Assembly (NCBI RefSeq): GCF_001949145.1
Contig: NW_019091503.1
Span: 564,700-614,822 of the forward strand
Reading direction: 5' to 3'
Length of the DNA stretch: 50,123 nt
From: Acanthaster planci
Taxonomy: Eukaryota > Echinodermata > Asteroidea > Valvatida > Acanthasteridae
In this document: positions 10,501 through 21,347 of the stretch, in pieces
Layout of the letters: each line of letters begins with the position of its first letter
Position numbering within the stretch: position 1 is the first letter of the stretch
The notes under the pieces: generated by a model
Databases searched by the model: none
Told to the model about the DNA's origin: nothing
Seen by the model: only the letters and a program-made list of their open reading frames with translations
Position numbers and translations under genes: made by a program

Positions 10501-13027
10501 TTTATGGCAGTTTTGAGGTTCCTCAAAAATTGAATACTTGAACGACTTTTATTATTAATATAACAGGGTGCTTTATCTTTTTAAATCAGCAACATTGAAA
10601 CGGCTAAGGAAATGAAATTATACCATGGAAAGAAAGTTAGCCAATGCAGTGTTTATCTGGAAGAATTAATTGCAGTAAACTGCCTTGTTTGAGAACACAT
10701 CATTATATTCTGGTTGTGTTTTATGATATTGATACATTGCAAACCTGGTTGGCCGGGCAGTATATTCAGCCCATACGAAGTTTTACGTCCTGGAGCAGTT
10801 CCCAACACAACGCTTGCACTTTCTCTGATCTTTTGTATTGACTTGGTATTCCTAATTGATGTCAGGTCAGCGAAATCTGCAATATCCGATCGGAACTTGC
10901 CTCAAAATACGCCTTTTCCTCGTTTCCTTTGTTTTCACCAAATTGCCGATAGGGTAGCCTGGCTGGGCAATAAGCGATATAATGGTTTGCGAGGTCTCCA
11001 CTTGCTAATTACCAGGTAAATTGATTGATTTCTACCAAAATGGTTTCGGAGGATCCGGGCACTGTTGAGTCTAAACGAATTTCCGTAGAACGCCTCACGT
11101 CGAAGTGGAGAAACACCCAGTCCAGCCCGAGGACACAATCTTAAGACTTGACCCCTTCTACAAAGAAAGTGTATATCCCGGTCAAACAACTGGCCTCGAG
11201 ATGGTGGCTTTATGAACCAAGTTGGTATTAATTTGTATCGTTTTTACCGCCATTGGCATCTTTTAGGTCAAGTGATGGAACGTTCATACTTCATGTAACA
11301 GTTAGGTCCATCACGCAAGTCAGTTATACGTTAGGCCCCTACTGATTCGACATAATCTGAACATGCATATATAAACTTAGCTCTCGTGACCAGAGTTCGT
11401 TTCTTAGCATGGGCATGGAGCAGAAAAAAAGGTTTATATTACCAAGAATGTAGGTCTACATGCACATATTAGATTAGGACAGTAACGAAATAAGCGGTTA
11501 TTCGTTAATTGGAAGAATATCTTTTTTAGTGACTCATTCATTTTACTAGCTGCCGTATCGTAGTGCTTAATGACCAAATTTTATAACCACATGCGTACTT
11601 AGTGTGTGAAGGAGATGGAAAGACAGTGTTAATTCCGTTGAGTAATTGATCATGAATTTGAATACCCCCATACTTGTATTAAGTAGGCCTACCAGCTTGT
11701 GAATTCCATCCGCTTCTTCTCCATCATTTCTCATCTCATTCCTTAACTTGAAGTGTTTGCCAACCGTATAAAGGACCTGTTCTCCCAAGTTCTTTCTGAG
11801 TCTACTAGCAGGCCATCATCCCCTGAATAGCGGCAGACCTTTGATTACAATCTTCCGGCAGAGTGGTTGATTAATAGTGACATCGGGTATTGTAATGATG
11901 GATGAAGTCTCTACCCAATCAAGCGCGTTGATCCGTCTCCGGCAAGCCATTTTGAGGAGGGGGGTCAGTTTTTTTTAGATTTAAGAGTGTATCTTAAGCT
12001 GGCACTGACCAGTATGTAGCCGCTATTTTAACTTGTTTCTCACCCGGTGGGTATGCAGGCCTACCTTTATGCTCGACCTGTAGTGTCATCGATGTGGAAA
12101 CGTAAGCTTAAACCAGGCTGCTAACGGATTGCATGAGTTATCAGGTCACGTAGATCGTTAGACATAGTGTTGAAATGCACAAGGCATGCTAAAATGGTCT
12201 CAAGGAATGACGCATCAGACGTCGATCATATCAGCTTCAGAGCTTTCGAGATATGATTTTTTACTAAACCTGTCAACCCCCGCGTGGGCTTAATCCCCAA
12301 GCTCTAAACCAGATTAAGTTGTCCTTGAGCAGTCTACAGGTATAGGCCTATCCAAGCAGGCCCCCAGTAATGAAGGCTTAGTTTTGCCGCACTTGGCTGC
12401 GGCTGGTTAAACACGCCCGTACGAAGTAGCCAAAGCCACTGGCTTCCACAAACGCACTCTCAACAAGCCGTGTCGCATAACCGTGAAAATAGCTGGCATA
12501 ACGCTGAAGCCGTAACTAACAGCTCTCATCATTAAAGTGATCACCTGCCTTGATTTGTGTCTGCGAGTAATGACGTCATGATTAGGTTGCTACAAAAATT
12601 GCACTGAAAACATTGTTAAGCAAGTAAATTATTATACACTGAGTAACGTATTTTTAATGAAAGTTCAACACTGTAAACGACACAAGTTAAACGTCATATT
12701 GCACTGATTAATAAATGAATCTAAAGTTGCAAACTACACTTGATGTGTGTTACAAGTAAGATGAAATTAAACTAGAATTGCAACTTGAAATATAAAAATT
12801 CATTCAATAAAGTTAACTTTTTTTAAGTTAATTTAATCCGTTTTGACATAGATACTTAAAAATTTGATTTCTTGAGCAATATTTAAAATTATTTAGGAGC
12901 TCCGCTAAAATCTTCATTCAATTGAGGCTGCTAAACACGAATATTAATGAAGACAAAAATAAAGAAATTAGGCCTCGCTGAATTAATATGTACAGATAGT
13001 TACAGAATAAAGATCCCTTCCTATATA
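7541..13027. other. Intergenic region without recognised genes
   Basis: I see no exon with family character and no RNA gene here. The base composition changes at the left edge: CpG becomes frequent from about 7.7 kb (five in 7981-8040). Open frames are short (up to about 100 codons) and match nothing I recognise. A palindromic CRE-like TGACGTCA sits at 12571-12578. The stretch 12640-12830 is very AT-rich. Confidence 0.5.
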
Positions 13028-13297
13028 TTACAAAAAAATTTCATATTTCATCGCTGAGTCAACACGTTCAAAGACACCAGCTACACTTTTTTGCACGCTT
13101 TTCCTAATATTTGCAACACGACCCGCGTGTGAAGAGACATGAACATCAAAATGGCCACGGCTTGGACTGATGTCATGAGCGATAACGCTCCAATCAAAAA
13201 CTAGGCCAACATTGTCAAGTACCTTTGCCAATTGTGCCACAGAAGACACACGTTTGCTGGCAAAGATATTTCTTTCTGCGTTAACATTTCCTGCCAT
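13028..13297 (-). CDS. Small open reading frame of unknown function
   Basis: An uninterrupted 89-codon frame runs on the minus strand from an ATG at 13297, in good translation context (AAG ATG GCA G), to a stop at 13028. An earlier in-frame ATG at 13318 would add seven residues. The product starts MAGNVNAERNIF, has mixed composition without obvious low complexity, includes a valine-rich stretch (VSSVAQLAKVLDNVGLVFDW) and ends in KYEIFL. I recognise no family, signal peptide or membrane segment. It sits about 80 bases left of a MITE-like element and could be a small gene, a remnant of a transposon gene or chance. Confidence 0.22.
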   Translation of the reverse strand: MAGNVNAERNIFASKRVSSVAQLAKVLDNVGLVFDWSVIAHDISPSRGHFDVHVSSHAGRVANIRKSVQKSVAGVFERVDSAMKYEIFL

Positions 13298-13375
13298 CTT
13301 TTTTGTAAAAGTTGACAATTATTTGTCTGTTAAAATTCAGATAAATTTCATATTTGCTGTTTTCTCCCTTCAGAT

Positions 13376-13958
13376 TTAAAGGAACCAGGAAATAGAATTT
13401 TTTCATAAATTTTTCATAAAACCCTTGAAATTGCATCTTTGGGTTTAAATTAACCTGATTTTACATTTTCGTTTTGCAATTTTAACCATATTTTGATGCT
13501 TTTTTAGTTTTCAGGCTAGTGCTTATTTGCATATTCACGAGCAGAACTATGATGTCATCCAAGGCATTGAATCTCGATGTTGCACTGATTTGTGCTCAGA
13601 AAATTTCTAGATTTTTTTAACCACTGCTAAGGCAGATTTTATTTTCTTTGGCAATTCATTGCTGTGTAAGTATATGGCAATTTCCAGCAAAAATCGATTT
13701 CACAGAAATGTTCCCAGAGAGCAAATTTGGAATTCACAATTTGAACATGAAACCATGCAACCTGAACCACGTCTTCCTGGATTTACATCAAAGCAAAAGC
13801 GCCCTCACTTGTTCAGAAATGCTTGGTCAATTTCTAATGTTTGAAAAAGTGCACCGTTCAGTTCACGTACCTTAAAAAAAGATGTCAAACAGTCTTCATA
13901 CATGGAATAAGAGTACAGAGATACACAAAAAAGAAAATTCCTTGCCTTGTTCCTTTAT
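13376..13958. mobile_element. Non-autonomous DNA transposon (MITE-like), copy 1, TTAA-type target site
   Basis: The element spans about 13380-13954. It begins TTAA|AGGAACCAGGAAAT (13376-13393) and ends AATTCCTTGCCTTGTTCCT|TTAT (to 13958), so the ends are inverted copies of AGGAACCAGG and the flanks fit a TTAA duplication with one decayed base. It aligns over nearly its whole length with 33881-34464 and more distantly with 19525-19905. A shared open frame starts at an ATG at 13708 (MFPESKFGIHNLNM), but differences between copies in that frame change amino acids freely and this copy has a stop, so it is not evidence of a protein. No transposase is present; TTAA sites suggest mobilisation by a piggyBac-like enzyme. 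Confidence 0.8.
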
Positions 13959-15418
13959 GTCGCACGATATACCTACATAAATCTTACAGATTCTCGGTGT
14001 GCCTTGTTACCATTACGGTTAGAAACTTCTTCCAAGTTTTTTATTTCCATAAAGGAAGTCTCTAGTAAGACGTCCGTCACAAAAACCCCCCACAAAATCC
14101 ATTACTTACCTCCTGTCGTCCTCTGAACGTACTTTTCGAACTCAATTCATTTACAAAATAACATTGGTTACTTTTGAGTTCGGCATTTTAGGCTCATAGA
14201 AATGCACAATTCACACGTTTACTAAGCACCCATTTGAGTCCTGGATAGTTTTATTCTGCATACCAAAGAAATAGAAAGATAAGTGGTCACTTTGTACAGT
14301 GCCCTTTTACGACGGGTGTTGATCGGGTCAAGAGGAAATAACCTGCTGGTTCGCGAAGCAAACATCGACTGTGTTCACGGTCGCTGTTCATTTGACAAGC
14401 TCGCGCGCGCGTGCCCTGCTGGAACTGGCCTGCTTCCTGACTAATAAAATTAAAATGAAAAAGGATTGCTGCTGTTTTTCCAGTTGAATGAAGTAATTGC
14501 GTCATACAGAACGACCTTGACTTCATTTGGACCGAAGCTAAACACTTTGCCACAATTTGTTTTCGCTAATTTCGATTGATATCAGCAAGTGATCAATTTT
14601 GGTTGCAAATGACTATTTCCGTCACTAAATGCACGTGCGTACCGTGCTTGGTGACGCAGTTTGCCTAGTTTTTGATCAGATGAACCTCCCTTTTTCACAC
14701 CTCTAGCCACGGTGTAATTGTCAAGAAATCATAGAGTTCATACAAGTCTTTTTACAGGTGAGTATGAAGAGCAGTCCAAGCCTGAAGAACAGTTATTCTA
14801 ACTCAACGACGTTAACTCTACGAAGCTGAAATTTTGCAGAAATCAGACACAAGAAAGAGTTATTTCGGCATGCATGCCGAGTACTACGATTCACATATAA
14901 TATTCCTCATTATTATTTCAGGCATAAACAAAATTTGATAGATCACACATTCATCGGTGCGCTCTCATTACTGTTAAACCTGATTGATGGAAATCTGATC
15001 TACGATAGGGTTTTTCTTTTACACATTCTAAGTCAGTCGTGCAATGCTTCACAAAAGCCCATGGCTCTTACTGTAGTACTTTGTTTCCGGTTATTCAAAG
15101 CAGACACTCTAAAAAGGTCCTAACATTAACTTAGTTGTTTTTGCAAGTCGTCTCACTCTTTCATTCATGTTTCAAACAAAAACCTCCAGACATTTTCCTT
15201 TTGTCTCTCACTTCTTTGTGTCATTAAGTTTCAAACTCAATATAGGTCTGCAGAGTTCATGGTTGTTGGCGATATATTTGACTTTCATACGCACTACATG
15301 TATCAGTTTGTACAACTCCCAATTCTATATTAACTGAAATGATAATATTCCAAGACCTATCAGTAGATCGTGTCGGAATCTGCTAAATTGCCTTTTTCCC
15401 TTCCATCTTTACAATAGT
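13959..15418. other. Intergenic region downstream of the GPCR gene
   Basis: No coding exon or RNA gene is recognised. The part next to 15419 will contain the 3' UTR of the minus-strand GPCR, but I could not place its end with confidence. A pure CGCGCGCGCG run occurs at 14402-14411, a possible Z-DNA former. Confidence 0.45.
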
Positions 15419-18400
15419 TTAAACTCTTTCTGTAGCGCACACGGATGACCCACTGACACTATCAACGACAGTTGAGCCACCTCCTTGGCTCATACCAAAA
15501 CGGCTGACAGTCGTTGCTCGTGACATGTTGCTTGGCCTCCGCCGCACAGAAGGAGACTTAAAGCAAACCTACCAACACAGAAAAAACAGCAACGAGAAAA
15601 ATTTAACTTAACACAAATCAAGGCACTTAGACCTAGCTAACAATGTGATTTTAGAAGCCCTGAAGAGTCAGGTCTCTAGATTGTAGGTTATATTATAACC
15701 ATGCATATACCTTTAAGGCCCAACGACAACTATGGCGAAAACTGGCCGATACCAAGGCGTAGATGAGTGGATTCATGGCGCTGTTCAAGAAACTCATTAA
15801 ATTGAAGATCTTGTCTGTCAGCCTCAAAGGGTCGCTGAGTGTGGTATCAATTACATCAAATCTTTTGAGGACAGCAAATGTCACAGTGGGACCCCAGCAG
15901 ACTGCAAAGACGACGATCACCACTACAAGCATTATGGTCATCTGTTGAACATAAAGACAATTTACGGTTAAACCATTTTTCGATGGTTTGATTTGCCAGT
16001 GTCTTTTACCGTTTTCGGGTTTCAGCTTTCAGTCAGAATTTCCAAACTGCAAACGTACTGAGGAAACAGCGATCTTTAGACATGTGCAACAATTAGCTAT
16101 TTCGTAGGGAGAAATCTACGTCAATATCAACTTGTTGGTGGAGTTTCCAAAGGCTTTATTTGTATTCCACACAGTGTGTTCCATTTACTCCCTCGTGTTT
16201 ACCCGACTTGACATTCAAGTTGACAATTTCATAGGCCTACTCTTGCGCTCACCCCGGCCTGGCCCATTAACTTACTCAGAGAGCATCTTACATAACAATC
16301 AACCGAAATGCAAAAACATGGCAACGTGACGAACTCATTCGTCGAAAGATGGGAAGTAAAATTGACTTCAGTGATTCTGCCAAATCGTTGTACGTATTGG
16401 CTTAAGTAAGTTCTGCGAAATAAAGGCAAGGAAACGCGTGTGCAGTGGATGTCCATCGCTTTCGAAATTTGGACTTTATTTTGCAAATTTAAACGCTAAG
16501 TGACCTGTTTGCTCTGTTGGGAACCTCAAGTAATCCGAGATCGTTCGTTTATTGCACAAGCCTGTGTCAACAACGGGGGGGGGAGAGAAAACTCAATGCG
16601 TTGGGCGTCACCAACCTGTCTGATTTCTGCCTCCTTACTCTTAGCTGATTTATGATTCAGTTTCTGCGTTCCATTCACCACATGCACCGAGCCAGTCTTG
16701 GTGTGTCCGTTGTGCGTAGTGCCAGCCTGGTACTTGCGTGAATGGCTCATGGCCATTGCACTAGATTTGGTGCTCTCGCTTGGTACCTGGCGGGTGCATA
16801 GCGTATGCATAATGAAGGCATAGGCCCCTGTTATCAGAATCATTGGACAGGCGAGTACCAGGAAAAACTGGTAGAGCGCGTAAACCTGGAGTGGTACATC
16901 AGTCCATAACCTGTCACAGACCACATAAGGCCCAATTGCGTCAACAAAATTCTTGGTGCCCTGAAAAAAATGGTAGAAATTGAATGTAACGAATGGATTT
17001 GTCTGAATCCAAGACTAAATTCCATTCGAGTTGGATGGCAAAAGAAAGCGAGAAAATAACTGATCATGCAACGGCATTATAAATATGACCAGTTGTTAAC
17101 AGTTTTTTATTGAACGAAGATACTATACTGTTGTTGCATTAGTAAGCACTGGAGACCGGTGTAATGATATGGACACGTACTTACCACGGAAAAGATAGCG
17201 GGAATACTAGACAGTATTGAGGTCGTCCATACAAAGACCACAATCTTGTAGGCGTTTCCTATTGTCAGCACGGTACGAGACTTCAAAGGGAACTTAACGG
17301 CATAGCATCTATAAGTAATGTAATTTACGCTGCATTTATTAGTAATGTCCTCAAAATATGAAGCTGGTCATATTTATGCCTAGGTAGCTCCAATTTGAAC
17401 ACGGCTGATCCTGATGTCTGCTTCATTTTGTCGCTTAATCTGACCAAAGTATGGTTCATACTTAAGTCTTAGTGTGACTCCTTCATATTTCTCCTTTCTA
17501 ATGAACAAGAAGCCTTTGATTTGAATGGTTCCTCTGACTTGGTTGCATAGACATTGTGACAGATCTCTTGAGAGCGCCCTAAGACCCAATTTACAAGGTG
17601 AGGGAGGTTGCCATACCCTATTTCCTCTGAGAAATCCGAAATGTTGATGCATATTTGCACATATTGTGAACTACTCATTATTACACTTGTATAATATAAT
17701 TCAGGATTCACAACGGGAGTAAGCACATCTGCCTTGAGTTCTGAATGCGTTAAGTCTACCGTCGTACTGTGGCACACTTGTCAGTGTCTGGTACACCAAC
17801 ATTTTGATAGCAGACATTTTGAAACGGATTTCTGGGGGAGGGGGTCATTTCTGATTTGAATAGTCAACGTTTATGACTCGCATTCCTCAAAATGCCTATT
17901 TTTTACATAACGTGTTTTAATTTCAAACTCTTGATATTCGTATTGTAATGTAATTAAGGATACGCGATTACCAAAATACCTACCGCTCCAAGCTGATGGC
18001 TGTAAGGTGGAAAACTGAGCTGACAGCGGACAGCAGGTGCAAATAGACTGGGGCACGGCACATGAAATCCCCATAGGGAAAATGTCCGTGTACGAACAAA
18101 ACGTTGAGTTTCCATGGCAGTACTAGAACCAACATAATAAGATCAGCCACACAGAGGCTTCCTAGCAAAGTATACATGACCGTGTGAAGATGACGACACC
18201 TCCAAATGGTGTAGACAACTATGACGTTGCCTATGGTACCAATTGCCATCGCTATGGCGTAGCAGGAAATAGTCAGATACTTTTCCAGGTAATATCGAAA
18301 CCATGCGTCGTGGTCGTAATAATTTTCTTGTCCCGTGTCATTAACTGGTAGTTCAGTCTGGTATCTCAAATTTGCATCTTGCAGCCCGTCTGTCGGGTGA

Positions 18401-18435
18401 ATGCCTAATGACGTCATGTTCATTGTAGGATCCAT
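15419..18435 (-). CDS. Class A (rhodopsin-family) G protein-coupled receptor, complete, five coding exons
   Basis: The five exons join with all phases matching: 18435-17984, 17308-17185, 16960-16616, 15941-15711 and 15568-15419, giving 433 residues. The start ATG has an in-frame TAG two codons upstream. Landmarks are: N-glycosylation sites NMT (6) and NDT (32), TM1 GN (N70), TM2 LCVAD (D98), TM3 C126, then E150-R151-C152 where E/DRY is usual, W178 in TM4, ECL2 C207, TM5 P231 and Y239, an intracellular loop 3 of about 60 residues rich in S/T/H/K, TM6 F---CWGP (W323, P325), TM7 NSAMNPLIY (N364-Y368), a possible palmitoylation site C386, and an S/T-rich tail ending ATERV. It should be a plasma-membrane receptor signalling through G proteins. 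The overall look (ISLER-YAVKFPLKSR, short N-terminus) is that of peptide receptors, but the ligand cannot be named. No frameshift or stop suggests decay. Confidence 0.93.
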
Positions 18436-18459
18436 GCCCTAGATTGTATGGTGTGCGTA
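18436..18459 (-). other. 5' UTR part of the GPCR start exon
   Basis: Reading on the minus strand, a good acceptor (GTTCTCTCCTCAG) ends at 18460. It is followed by 24 bases of leader that include an in-frame TAG, then the start ATG at 18435. This suggests that the first coding exon is preceded by at least one spliced non-coding exon. Confidence 0.5.
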
Positions 18460-18879
18460 CTGAGGAGAGAACAAAATCAATCTTAACGTTTTTTTGGGTT
18501 GACCACTTCAGCATAAACTTTGGATGTTTACTCAAGACATTACCATTATTCTCTTAAGAGTCTGACTCTTTTCTCTGATGTCGAATCGACGCTTGTAATA
18601 GATTGGCTGGTCTTATACACTGTAGCGGTTTGGGGGTATTAATTACAAAGGATTGAATACTTCCCTATACGCCTCACGGCCGACCGTCTCGGCCCTCTCT
18701 CAATATTCCTAATTTTCAAGATTATGATACCAGCGAGGCAGCGACACCCAACTGTTATAAATAGCAGTCTGGTTGACGGGAACTTGAACCAAAAGGAGTT
18801 TTTAAGACAGTCTTCGTCGAGGGAGAAAACAGTAATGATGAGTGAACACCACATATTGGTGAACGGCTTCTATAATTAC

Positions 18880-18939
18880 CTGCGTGCTGTTGTACTGCTT
18901 ACTCGATTCGAGCCAGTTGGTGGACTCAAAGGAAGGACT
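18880..18939 (-). other. Candidate non-coding 5' UTR exon of the GPCR gene
   Basis: On the minus strand a strong acceptor (TTTTTTTTCATTCACAG) ends at 18940 and a good donor (CACGCAG|GTAATT) follows at 18879/18878, defining a 60-base exon. Spliced to the acceptor at 18460, it would extend the GPCR leader. The in-frame stop before the GPCR ATG means it would not add coding sequence. There is no transcript evidence; this rests on splice-site quality and position. Confidence 0.4.
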
Positions 18940-19524
18940 CTGTGAATGAAAAAAAATAGGTACATTACACATTTTTGATTGTTGCTGTTGTCATAGTTGT
19001 TGGCTGTTTCCTTTATTGTGGCGTTTAACGGCACAGATCTGCGTAACTTGTTCAGTTTACCCTCATCAAAGGTACAGACGAAATGTTTATTGAAGCGTAC
19101 TTCACAGTGGCCAAGAACTCACCAGATAAAGTTATTCACTTTTTCTTCATCAGTCCCATAATTTCTGGCCTAAAACCCTTTTCCGCTTCGCGGATGGTGG
19201 TCAGCTGGGAACTCGGTGACCACAATAAACAAATTTGATCTAAAAGAGTAAAGTGTTATAAACATCAGAACCGTTCATCGATGACTGGACGACTTGACTT
19301 GCGTCACGGTATCAAAAAAAGTCGATTCGACCCTCGAGGGAAACAAAGCAGGTTGGATTAATTCCTTGACATGAGACGTTGACCATGTCGCAAGATCAAG
19401 CATTCCGGTCCAGGCCAACCTCTTGCACGGGTCATTCTCTTTGGCCCACACTACCGTAAGCAGGCCATTACCCAAGAGAACATTTTCCAGCAGAGATCTT
19501 TTCATGAGATTCTGACGCCTGTCT
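18940..19524. other. Upstream region of the GPCR gene, nothing recognised
   Basis: No exon, RNA gene or clear repeat is seen. Promoter elements for the GPCR gene may lie here or farther right, but I cannot point to a TATA box or start site. Confidence 0.35.
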
Positions 19525-19905
19525 AGGTTTTATACTAGTGCGAAAATGTAATGTCATCCCACGGAGAAAACTTCTCAATGTTGCTTTGCTAACAAATTGA
19601 AATAAGAAGAAAGCAAAAACTTTCAATTTCTGGTGTTTTGCTGTCCAACATTTCCAGTTTTTGGAGGGGGTGATCTGTTGTGTAATTACACGAAAATACA
19701 ACCCTTTCGCAGTTATATTTTTCATGTACAAATTCACAATTTAAAGAGAAAATCTTTCATTTTAAACAGAGTATTGTCTTCCCTGCATTGCATCGCAGCA
19801 ACAGCGCCCTCGTTTTCCCTGGATAATCACGGGATAAGTTTGAAAGTTTATAAGTCCGTTAAACAAATGCACACAACCCCAAAGGGGAAAGTTTTCGTAC
19901 ACTGA
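19525..19905. mobile_element. Decayed relative of the TTAA-type MITE family
   Basis: The order of blocks matches copies 1 and 2: ATGTCATCC...CTCAATGTTGC (about 19550-19583), then GTTGTGTAATTACACGAAAA, then AAATTCACAATTTAAAG, then AACAGCGCCCTCGTT, then a TTTGAAAG-type segment. Copies 1 and 2 have ATGTCATCC, CTC(G/A)ATGTTGC, GTGTAAGTATATGGCAA, AATT(C)ACAATTTGAA and AAAGCGCCCTC in the same order and similar spacing. The terminal inverted repeats are not recognisable. The match was made by eye, so edges are approximate. Confidence 0.45.
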
Positions 19906-21228
19906 AGAAAAATTGCACAAAAATACGCCTGAGAAAGATTCATTGCATTGGACCCTTAAAACAGCTCAGTCTTAATCATCGTCCTAACACGTAGTTCAAT
20001 GTTTCCACTCTTCACCCAACGACAATATAACGACAGTGTAAGCCCACATCCATAAAATCCAGCGACTGCTTCTCATTTTATAAAAATTAAGTAAATTATC
20101 TGACGTTTGACATCCACTTTCGACCGGTGCTCCCTTTGATGTTTTCTCAGATAAGCCTCTAAGGGGTAATTTGACCCCGTTTATGCCTCAAGAGAAGTGC
20201 TTAGCTAGGAATTACTGTATGGATATTGTTACTGATCGCGTGCACGTTGTTTGTTAACTTATTCATATTTTATGGTAAAATATTGATCTCAAAAATCAAA
20301 TTTACTTATAGGTGTGGATCGATCAACGTCTGAAATCCAATCCGCGAAAACACATTTCAAGACCGCACCGTCCAGGTATAGCCCGCCGGCCGTCGGCTGC
20401 TTTGTTTCCCGAGTGCAATCTTCATTTTCAAATTGAGTGGGTTCGTTTCTTTTAGTCTTCATGCGTCACTGATTTATACAATTTGATAAAGCGGCGCAAA
20501 TCTACGGCGTGGTTTATTTTTGAGGCCGATTTAACCCAAATGTATGTAAACATGGTAGAGTGGTTTAATAAGCGAAGGGAGAGTAACTCACATTGCTGAG
20601 AGCATGTGGCCTGACATTGACGAGGGAGCAATCCATCCCTCCGAAAAGTGCGCTTCGTCGAGTACCCGACTCAATTCGGGAATATTTCACACCGTTCAAT
20701 TAACGACAGGCAGTGTTTACCACATACCTCATGGTAACCGCTCTAGAAGTAGTCTTTTTCTGCTACTGCGCTCTGGGTGATGTATATGTGGGATATTGTT
20801 CTTACCTGTATCGCAACAAAGCGTTTTTCTGTGTCTTGGGGCCAAAATGGATTTTTTGCCAAAAACGAATTTTCTTTTATCTGCAAAAGAATTCTCAATC
20901 CACCTTCAAAAAAGATATACTAGAATCGTTTCTAATATGCTGGCACATTCAGTTTCTAACCAAATTGGCAATGTAGGATAGCTTATCCCCTCTCCTCGCT
21001 GGACACGCCTCTGGTAACACAAGTTATTAATCCTTTGAAAAATATTGTCACACTTTAATTCAGAATCATTGCAACATCTTAGCCAAATCTTAAATGTTGA
21101 GATCACCGATTGCATTCTCCGAGTGCATTTGCCTAGCGAAAAATCAGTGGCTATACCAGCACGAAAGATATGATGACAGGTTATTAAAATGATAACACTT
21201 GCCAACTTTAAAATTAAGGAATTTCCCC
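19906..21228. other. Intergenic region, nothing recognised
   Basis: No coding or RNA feature is supported. A short GC-rich patch (GCCCGCCGGCCGTCGGC at about 20382-20398) stands out locally and could belong to a promoter, but nothing else supports that. Confidence 0.4.
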
Positions 21229-21347
21229 GAACAAATATAGTGACAAATAGGAAGAACCACCAAGGGCTGGACAGCTCAGTTGGTAGAGCACTGGTATGGT
21301 TTTCCGGAGGTCGCAGGTTCTAATCCCGCTCGTCCATTTCATTGTTC
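21229..21347 (+). mobile_element. tRNA-like repeat element, uninterrupted copy
   Basis: The core carries a pol III A-box-like AGCTCAGTTGG and a B-box-like GGTTCTAATCCC at tRNA spacing, with a D-stem GCTC/GAGC. A five-base stem TGGAC/GTCCA is offset from the normal acceptor position and the acceptor stem does not fold canonically, so this is not a working tRNA. The element starts GAACAAATATAG and ends TTTCATTGTTC, so its outer six bases are inverted repeats. It is homologous to 28460-29133. It is probably a tRNA-derived SINE-like or chimeric element. Confidence 0.6.

Noticed and set aside
21268-21336. A functional tRNA gene
   Set aside because: A- and B-boxes are present, but the acceptor stem does not pair and the anticodon loop has no normal purine at 37, so it cannot be a working tRNA.
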